From Zancudomyces culisetae (Eukaryota > Kickxellomycota > Harpellomycetes > Harpellales > Legeriomycetaceae): 38,156 nt of DNA. Where the stretch lies: positions 1 to 38,156 of the forward strand of contig LSSK01000887.1 in NCBI GenBank assembly GCA_001969505.1, given 5' to 3'. Within the stretch, counting starts at the first letter, position 1. The number at the start of each line of letters is the position of its first letter. A program made the translations under genes and the position numbers. Shown here in pieces: positions 31,114-38,156 of this stretch. Under the pieces are notes generated by a model. It worked only from the letters and a program-made list of their open reading frames with translations. It searched no databases and was not told where the DNA came from.

Positions 31114-31577
31114 TATCATTATTTTCCACTTTTCTCCCTCTTTATGTCCAGTATTTTATGTCCAGTATTTTTACACCTCATTGTTACATTGATATTGGTG
31201 CCCTAATTTTCTATATATTAACTTAATATACACCTTTATCAGTTCCTATACACTCTTGTCCGCTACTACATTTTGTTAAAATCTGTAAGACTTTCTGTGG
31301 CGTTTTGATTTTATTTTGTATTTTTATTTTACTTTGTTATCTATTTTGTTTTACTTCACCTCACTATCCCATTATGTGGTAATTCAGTTTTTAATTGCTT
31401 AGTAAACTATTTCAACTTTAATTTTTGCTTAATTGAATTTATTAATGGGCTACTTTATGTTTCTAGTTTTTATTCGAGAAATAAAAGCGCAAATCATATA
31501 TGGTTTCAAATTTAAACCTGTAATAGTAGAAAACCATACAGCTACATACCATAGACATTTGGAATGAGACGTTGGCT
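31114..31577. other. Intergenic between RhoGEF and small multi-exon gene
   Basis: 464 bp, T-rich on +, with two overlapping copies of TTTATGTCCAGTATTTTATG-like sequence near 31141-31170. No gene seen. Confidence 0.55.
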
Positions 31578-32198
31578 ATGTGCCCAGTTATGAAAATGAA
31601 GCTTAGTTCCAAAAAAGCCAAAGTGAAAAACTTCACAAACCGACAGAAGCAAAAGCTTAGAATGGAATTTTTGACTCAACAGCTATCTAAATTGCTTGTG
31701 GACAAATATAAATTCGAAGATCGTGAGCTCTTGGTTGAAAGTATGTATATCTTATCTTACCACTTTATTTTATTTTTACATATTAATACATACAAACCGT
31801 CTCATTTCTGGTTTACTTATTTAAATTTAATTCTAGGTCATTTTTCGAAAAGTAATTGGTACCCTTTGACTTTTATCTGTGAATATATCAAAACTTTACT
31901 TTATAATCGAAAAAACTCAGAAGAAGCAAGGGAAACCGAAAAGAATAGCCAGCCTTTTCTTTTGAAAATCAAAAGCCGCGAATTATTGCAAGTACTACAA
32001 TCATTTGAATCTGTTTTTTTGTCTTTTGACGGATCATATGTCAAACTGTTTACCAACAAAAAATCAATTAGTGACATGGTTTTATACTGCGTAAGTTTTA
32101 TGTGTATATATGTGTTTTATTTGCTTACTTTTCTTCTATTAAAGCTGAGATGTATAATTACCTTTTTTGAGCTCCTCAAGCACGATATTCAGGTTTAA
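31578..32198 (+). CDS. Small protein, three or four exons, unknown (weakly La-motif-like)
   Basis: Exons 31578-31740, 31837-32090 and 32145-32198 give 154 residues. Introns are GTATGT...TCTAG and GTAAGT...AAAG, both frame-keeping. Without splicing, the same frame reads through with hydrophobic, T-driven residues, supporting the intron calls. The start is basic (MKLSSKKAKVKNFTNRQKQK). The centre, FSKSNWYPLTFICEYIKTLL then SRELLQVLQSFESVFLSFDG, has a pattern resembling the W-V-P-L...L...S.LEVS.DG of La-type winged helices, but this is weak. CAG|GTTTAA at 32193 could alternatively splice to 32279 (TTTTAAG acceptor), adding 40 codons to a stop at 32401 and replacing the last residue. Function unknown. 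Confidence 0.6.
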   Translation: MCPVMKMKLSSKKAKVKNFTNRQKQKLRMEFLTQQLSKLLVDKYKFEDRELLVESMYILSYHFILFLHINTYKPSHFWFTYLNLILGHFSKSNWYPLTFICEYIKTLLYNRKNSEEARETEKNSQPFLLKIKSRELLQVLQSFESVFLSFDGSYVKLFTNKKSISDMVLYCVSFMCIYVFYLLTFLLLKLRCIITFFELLKHDIQV

Positions 32199-32750
32199 AT
32201 CAGCATATGTCTTATAATATATAGAAACTACCTTTGAGTATCAGCATGAATAACTCTCATTTTGTTTCGTATTTTAAGGCCGAATACAATATGGACATTG
32301 TAGAATCGTTTTGCCTCAACAAAACTTTGGTAACTAGGCTCATAATTCCGATTTATATATTTTGGTATCACTCTACTATGATTACGATGGACTTATTATA
32401 ACTTAAAATGATTCCAATGTTAGAACTTGTGGTTACTTGAATTTGGTACACCTTGCCAGCACTTACTGAGCACGCCAATCCTTTGTGGAGGCAGTAATAT
32501 TGATGTATTTTTTAAAGAGTAATGTCTTGTTTGCCTTCGCTTTACCATTAATTTTGAATACAAATAAGCTGTATATAAATAACTAGCAACAGTTGAGTTT
32601 ATAACATTAGGTATGATGCAAATGTATTAAACATTGGAAGCTATGAACCAAGTTACTCACTGCAAGTAAATAAAGGTACATTTCAGTTTAATTAATTACC
32701 TTATGTAAGCTTTTATTTTTGAGGGATTTATACTATATATTTATGTATAT
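32199..32750. other. Intergenic, promoter of small basic protein
   Basis: 552 bp. Bases 32279-32401 may be a fourth exon of the preceding gene. TATATATTTATG near 32733 lies just before the next ATG at 32751. Confidence 0.5.
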
Positions 32751-33281
32751 ATGCCAGTAGAAGAAACTAATAATAGTAATAAACACCGGAGCAAGAAGGA
32801 TGAAAGCTATAGTTGTAGCAAAATGATGGATGTTGACGTAAATGTAAATACAAGTGTAGATGTAGATGTAGACGTAGACGTAGATGTAGCTGCAGAGACA
32901 ACCAGCAGCCTTGAGGAAAAAAATTTCAACAACAATTCTGGCGAAACAATAGCCTTATCTCTTAGAGATAGTTTGTCCAAAAATAGCAGCAGCACCCGGT
33001 TCAATTCAGAATCGAACTCAGAACCGGCTACAGCTCCAATCGCAATAAAAAAGCTGCTAAATAAAACCAGGACCCATAACTGTGAGGTTATTAAGCGTGT
33101 GTGTAAAAAACACAATGTAACTAAGATTGAGCGAGCCAAATACTTCCAAATCAGGTTTCTTATTAAAAAAATGAAACTAAGAGCGAAACTAAGAACAAAG
33201 CAGGTGCAGCGACCAAGACCACGAGATACACTACCTGTGCTAGGCCTGGAACGTCAGTTCAAGAATAATCTGGTTTTATAA
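32751..33281 (+). CDS. Small protein with Asp-Val repeat and basic C-terminus (unknown)
   Basis: 176 residues, single exon. The N-terminal part is polar with an alternating Asp-Val run (about 35-46) encoded by a GTAGAY hexamer repeat. The middle is Ser/Asn-rich, and the last 80 residues are strongly basic (IKKLLNKTRTHNCEVIKRVC, RAKYFQIRFLIKKMKLRAKL, ending RPRPRDTLPVLGLERQF). The basic part, probably helical, is consistent with nucleic-acid or ribosome-assembly association (inference only). No family recognised. The start is the first ATG in frame, 20 bp after a TATA-like run, so transcription may begin very close to the ATG or the true promoter lies further upstream. Confidence 0.65.
   Translation: MPVEETNNSNKHRSKKDESYSCSKMMDVDVNVNTSVDVDVDVDVDVAAETTSSLEEKNFNNNSGETIALSLRDSLSKNSSSTRFNSESNSEPATAPIAIKKLLNKTRTHNCEVIKRVCKKHNVTKIERAKYFQIRFLIKKMKLRAKLRTKQVQRPRPRDTLPVLGLERQFKNNLVL
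32856..32885. repeat. (GTAGAY)5 hexamer repeat coding Val-Asp
   Basis: Five units GTAGAT/GTAGAC in frame within the preceding-listed small basic protein gene. Confidence 0.93.
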
Positions 33282-33420
33282 TGCAACTTTGGGGCCCCTC
33301 CTTTCAAAAATAAACGGCTACTTTTTGTAGTTATTTAATTTAAAGAGCATTACTAAGCATAGTGTTTATTCTCTAAAAAAATAATAAATAAAGTAAATAA
33401 ATAATATAATGTGATGTGAT

Positions 33421-33450
33421 GAAATATAATGAAATATAATGAAATATAAT
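33421..33450. repeat. (GAAATATAAT)3 direct repeat
   Basis: Three perfect decamers preceded by GTGATGTGAT, in the convergent 3' spacer (33282-33580) between the small basic protein gene and the MATH gene. Confidence 0.95.
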
Positions 33451-33580
33451 GTATCAATTAAATAAAGTTTGCGGCTGTGGCTTTTTGGATAAAAATAATA
33501 AATGTATATAAACATTTTAATGTAGATGTTGACCACCAAATGAGAAAAAAAAAGGATAAAAGTAAAGTGAAAGGGGAGGG

Positions 33581-35568
33581 TTATGGGATAGATTTCTTTT
33601 CTTTGATACTAGGGTTTAGCTTTGGATTGTTATTACCACTATTGACAGTGTTGTTGTTGTTTCCAGGGTTAGGATTATTGGTGTTAGATGAATCTGTTGG
33701 TTGTGGCTGAGTTGGTTGAGGTTGTTGTACGTAGGGCATGCCAGTAGGGCTTACTATTACTTTAACAAATGCGGATACAACGCACTCACCATCTTCGATA
33801 ATTGGTCTGCCACCATCATCAAAATTGTTGCATAGTAGCTCAGACAGCTTCATAAACCTGGTAAATCCCCAATTTGGATCGTTTTTGTTGAAACAATGGA
33901 AGGCAGCTATAGTTTATTATTGGTTATTGGTTATTGGTTATTGGTTATGTATGGTTTGACTAGGAAACAGCACATAATACAAGAGGTGAAAACTTATATT
34001 TTCATGCTAACTTACATCCTTGAGTATTTATAGATGGGTCTTTAACATTTGCAATTGATAATACAAACTGTGCTATGGCATGCCAGCCTTCTGGCGCCTC
34101 CTTTGCATTGGCATATTCCAAAAACAACGAAACTATGTCGGTATGAGAGCTACCAAAGGGCCGCAGCAGTATTCTCCTATTTTATTTTACAATAGTTGCA
34201 AGTGCTTTTAGTACAGTTATCTCGCCATCAACGTTTTTCTTTTTTTTTTAAAAAAAAAATATGGGCGCTAGGGTAAAAAAAAGAAAAATAAATTACCAAG
34301 TGTGTCCTCCACATTCAAAGGTATCGCTAGTGACACGCTTCTCTAGCTGGTCCCAATTTTGAATTTTCCAGTGAAAAGCCTTAAATTCTGACACCAAGTT
34401 CTCCATATAAGCGTTCGCATAAGCGTTTTCTAGTTAATTGTGTAATAGCGAATATAATTAGTTTGTATATGTTTATAGTCGCTAGTTTTGACCAAAAATT
34501 TAAAGTAAAACAACAAGAAAAATGGTACTTACCATCAAATATACTAACTCTTTCGTCTCCGTTGTTTGAGTTTTTGGAATCATCTGTTACAGCTTGTTGT
34601 TCGTTGGGTGAAGGCTTAATATCAGGATTCGCAGTTGCTGGTCTAGACCGAACAGTAATAATATTTTGAGCCAGTTGTTGTTGTTGTTGCTGTTGTTGTA
34701 GCTGTTGCTGTTGCTGCTGAGCCAGATATGGATTTGGAATTCCTGGTATTTGTTGGGCGAGATTTGGACTGAACCCCGGTTGAATACTTGGATACGCTGA
34801 GAACATGCTATTGATTCCGTTTATACTTGGTGAATTAGCATTCATGTTGTTTCTCATTGTACTGTGCTGTTTCTTAGCCATTAGACTGGCTAGATAGTTG
34901 CTTTGGTTTCCTATCGCTGAAAGATATGGATCAAACCCTCCTCCTCCTCCAGCAACGCTATGTAATGGAATACCTCCTCCTCGAGAATGTGCCTGTTGTG
35001 GCGACGTGCTCTGCAGCATCAGCTGAGCCGTCATCATCTCAACCAGTTGGTTCACTGAGCCTTGTAGGTTCCGGAATTCGTTCTTTGTAACATACCCTGT
35101 TTGCTCTGTATTCTTATACCCAATTTTACTATCCGCTGTTGCCAACCCAAGTCCTTGATCCAACGGATGTCCTGAGCCGATTCCGCCACCACTCACACTT
35201 CCGCTCCCACTCCCTGCGCTCCCGCTACCTCCTCCTCCGCTACTCCCCATCCCGAAAGTAGCCGTATGACCTTGACCATCCATCATCATCCGTTGTTGTT
35301 CGTACATCTCCCTCGGTGGACCAAGTCCTGGATTGTTTTTTAATCCAAAGCCTGCTTGTCCCCCATAAACTGCCGATGGCATCAGATCATTGACACCTGA
35401 TGAAGGACCTCCATAGCCGCTTTGGAGAACATCTTGTGCTGCTCGTTGCTCTAGTTCCGCCATCCTTCTCACTTCGGTCAGTTGCCGCAGTCGATCTAGA
35501 TACTTTTGCATTTCCGAAATGTCATTGAAGTTCGGATTTCCATTATTGCTAATAGCATTAGTGTTCAT
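33581..35568 (-). CDS. MATH (TRAF-like) domain protein with Q-rich N-terminus, four exons
   Basis: Exons 35568-34533, 34429-34297, 34176-34016 and 33906-33581 give 551 residues. All donors are GTAAGT or GTAATT, acceptors AG, and all phases match. Residues 1-345 are low complexity (Gly/Ser, Met, polyQ at about 283-298) with a short N-terminal coiled coil (MQKYLDRLRQLTEVRRMAEL). The MATH domain is assembled across exons 2-4: FHWKIQNWDQLEKRV, FECGGHTWRILLRPFG, WHAIAQFVLSIANVKDPSI, NDPNWGFTRFMKL, then RPIIEDGECVVSAFVKVI. This is the form found at the N-terminus of Ubp15/USP7 deubiquitinases, yet the chain ends in a Pro/Asn-rich tail with no Cys-box. It is likely an adaptor that binds ubiquitin-system or other partners. 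Confidence 0.88.
33917..33948. repeat. (TTATTGG)4 heptamer repeat in MATH gene intron 3
   Basis: Four perfect heptamers plus TTAT, reading CCAATAA on the sense strand. They lie only a few bases before the 3' splice site at 33907. Confidence 0.95.
34241..34259. repeat. T9A10 palindromic tract in MATH gene intron 2
   Basis: Nine T followed by ten A inside the intron 34177-34296; self-complementary. Confidence 0.9.
34675..34720. repeat. CAA/CAG repeat coding polyglutamine
   Basis: On the minus strand a mixed CAG/CAA run, interrupted by one CTA (Leu), encodes about 15 residues of QQQQQQLQQQQQQQQL type in the MATH-domain protein. Confidence 0.9.
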
Positions 35569-38156
35569 TTTTTTAATTTATTTATTCTTTCTTTTCGTCT
35601 ACTCTTGGCTGAAATATTATGGAATATTTCCTTTTCTTTATATCCTTAAAAAAATTATCCTTTTACCACCACTAAAATTTGCGTTTGATGATTTCCTTTA
35701 TTTTTTTATTTTATTCTGCTTAATCTATTTTATGGTGTGTCACAGCTTATCGCCCTCTCTCTATTTTTTCATATATCCTTTGTAATTATTTTAATAGAGT
35801 CTATGAGACATTCATATCATCCTAAAAATAAAAAGAACAGTGAGAGAAAAAGTATATATGTATTTAGCACAAGATACACAGAAATGTTCAAAATCGTATT
35901 TGAGAGTATCTTTTTTTTAGCCTTTTAGCTTTTGCAACTCCCTTAGCCCCAATTTTAATTTATAAAGTCTAGCTTTTCTGATTAACGTATGAGGAATTAA
36001 AATTTTATGTAAGGTTTTACACTTAAATATGCAACTATGTCAAACCTTGGTTTACCATCCCGCTATTTTCACACTTCAACTTCTTAAACCTGGGGGGGGG
36101 AGGAGGAGAGATTTTGTACTGCAAAAAAAATTTTTTGTTTAACTTTGGTGGAAAGGCTAACTTTTTAATGAAAATAATGGAGCAAACCAATTTACAATTT
36201 CCCAATACTTTAATTCGATTATGACCATCCATGGTTTTACTTTGATTAAATTTATATAAAATTCTGCAAAATTTTGGTAATCTGGTTTGATTTTGTGTTA
36301 TTATTTTTTGAACGGTTGCAGTTTACACATTTCTGTAACTACAAATGCAAAGATTATGTAATACTTACCTGAAATTCCACTTTAATTCAAGTACACTACA
36401 AAATGATCATTATCTCCTGAGTAAACCACATAGGTATTGACCGGGTTTTCTAATTGTTTTTGTAAGTTACGCTTTTAGGTTTGTTTTTCCGTACTCCCAC
36501 CTCTTCTAGGTTGGACCCACAGCCGAAAGACAATTACAAATAGGATATACCAGTTTTTTAAAGTATGCTATGTTTTATATTTAGTAATAGGAATATCCTC
36601 GGCGTTTATTAATCTAGGTATATATCAGAATATAGCCCAGAACCAACATAATTTTACCTCTTGCACTTTTCCTTTGTCACTTCCCGTTTTATTTTTGTAT
36701 GTTTTTATACATTCAAGAATTTATCCTAAATTGTTTGATGCGCAAATATACTGCTTCTTTAGTACTTGACTGGATTGTAAATATCAGCAAGGTATATTTG
36801 TTTTTTTTTTTTCATGATCGCTTATCTTTTTTGCTTGGTAGGAATTTAAGTCATCAATGATATTTTATGATTGGTAGCTCTTGCGCAATACTTTAATATA
36901 TATTATATTAATCAATTTAGACAAAAAATTGGTTCTTCAATAGCTGCCATATTCACTTTTGACTTTTATTTGCTGAACATTTATTCTGGATTAACTAGAG
37001 AACTAGATTTGAGGGCTATGTTTGTAAAATATAAACTGTTTTATATAACTATCATCTGTATATTAGTATAACAAGTATGAATTGTGGCTTTTGTGGTGAG
37101 TATATTATATATACTACGCTGTATATGTTTACCCTCTTTTCTCTCTCCATACTGCAGATAATAAAATCACCACCTTCAGTCTAATATCTTTGCTATAATC
37201 GTACTGGTGTTTATTCAGAATGTTCTTCTACAAATATCCTTTTTTTTTCTCACTTGGGGTACCGTTCCAATTAAATGTATGCATTAAAATAGCTTTTTTT
37301 CAACAAATACAGGTAATGATGATTCAGCTCTCTAAATCCCACGAACTATACATTGTCACATTTCATTAAAACCGCTTTTTTTGCAGTTTAAATGTACCTA
37401 CTCTATTCATGAATTGTAGTACTGGTATTTACATCACTAATTTAAAGTCTAAACACTGTCCTTAGCGACCCTATAAGTCATATATATTTAAAAACGCAAA
37501 ATAGACTGAAAATCCGGTTATAAATATAATATCCTCCGGGTTTAGTTTTCTAACGATAACATACTCAGAGCAAAAGCGGAAACAAAAATACTAGATTAGC
37601 ACACTGTTTTCTTTTCGGTTTTGGGGATGTTTGATATAACAGCCTGGTAGTTATTAGTAAATCAATCCTTATTGGAAGGCATTTAAATCGATGACTAAAA
37701 ACACTAAAACTGGTTATTTTGCCTGGATTTTAGAATTTGCTTTAGGTCATCTCTAATAATTGAAATGAAAATAATGAAATACCCGATCTTTATCCTTGTT
37801 ATACTTTAATATATATTGGTTAGTTCTAGGCGATATGGGGTAGTGTGTAACATAAAAAAAGTGTTGGTTAAATTGGATTTTCCTGCTTGATGCTATATAA
37901 TTAGCAAACTATTTTTCTCTCGGATTAAATAGAACATAAAGATTGGAAAGTAGCTTTTTTCTTTTTTATGCTCACGACAACAATAAGTATCTTGTGTACC
38001 CACCTATACACAAAAAAGGTACACTGCAACTCGAGCACTCAGTTCGGCTCGGAGATGAAAGCACAATAGGCGCTTTTCTGATATAGCTGCAGCTAAGGAA
38101 CCAATGGTACTAGAATTAGTTAATTGAGGGCCGCATCATTGGTACGCCTAGTTCGC
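35569..38156. other. 2.6-kb region without recognisable genes
   Basis: The left end holds the MATH gene promoter. A short G-rich run lies at about 36092-36099. The open frames here (for example 36871-37071) are short, hydrophobic and T-driven. The right edge may be promoter or 3' flank of a gene outside the window. Confidence 0.55.

Noticed and set aside
31741-31836. Reading 31578-32198 as one uninterrupted 206-codon protein
   Set aside because: Clear GTATGT...CTAG and GTAAGT...AAAG introns remove exactly the hydrophobic, T-rich parts and keep frame.
33917-33948. Regular heptamer array considered as a CRISPR or telomere-like repeat
   Set aside because: Units are contiguous with no spacers, only four copies, and lie inside an intron of a eukaryotic gene.
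36871-37071. 66-codon frame on + near the right end
   Set aside because: Too short and AT-driven; no family likeness.

Overview
The window is nuclear DNA of an AT-rich ascomycete yeast. It has short spliceosomal introns (about 85-150 nt), many placed within the first few codons of a gene. CTG decodes as leucine: CTG codons fall on conserved Leu positions in RPB7 (MFFL), the RasGAP arginine-finger loop (FLRGN) and the MATH domain (RILL). This argues against the CTG-Ser yeasts. Proteins resemble fission-yeast or filamentous forms (Gap1-like RasGAP, RPB7) as much as Saccharomyces ones, so an early-diverging Saccharomycotina or another ascomycete yeast lineage is likely. The exact lineage cannot be read from the sequence. 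No tRNA, rRNA, transposon, CRISPR or bacterial feature was found.

Layout. 1-9 kb is compact: a DHA2-type MFS transporter (+) overlaps tail-to-tail a divergent SIN3-like corepressor (-). SIN3-like shares a 240-bp divergent promoter with RPB7 (+, 12-nt first exon). RPB7 converges on a PMT2-type protein O-mannosyltransferase (-). 9.4-11.9 kb holds a three-exon SAM-domain protein (-). 11.9-14.6 kb has no recognisable gene but carries a perfect 20-bp inverted repeat. Then come mitochondrial ribosomal protein uL10m (+, 2 exons), a secreted very acidic protein with a clear TATA box (+), a CDC50/LEM3 flippase subunit (-, 2 exons), a highly diverged 14-3-3 protein (-) and a compact Gap1-like RasGAP (-, at least 3 exons). 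A 3.5-kb gene-poor stretch follows. The right part carries a RhoGEF (+), a small multi-exon protein (+), a small basic protein with an Asp-Val repeat (+) and a four-exon MATH-domain protein without a peptidase domain (-). The last 2.6 kb shows no gene.

Functionally the window mixes housekeeping genes (RPB7, MRPL11, PMT2, CDC50 family) with fast-evolving signalling or scaffold proteins (14-3-3-like, RasGAP, RhoGEF, SAM, MATH). Nothing indicates a co-transcribed cluster. Most novelty lies in the diverged family members: a 14-3-3 that appears to lack part of its phosphopeptide pocket, an RPB7 with a large insertion, a SIN3 with microsatellite-driven low-complexity tracts, and a MATH domain detached from its usual deubiquitinase. 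Exon models here were assembled by eye from splice signals, reading frame and family similarity, and cDNA would settle them.
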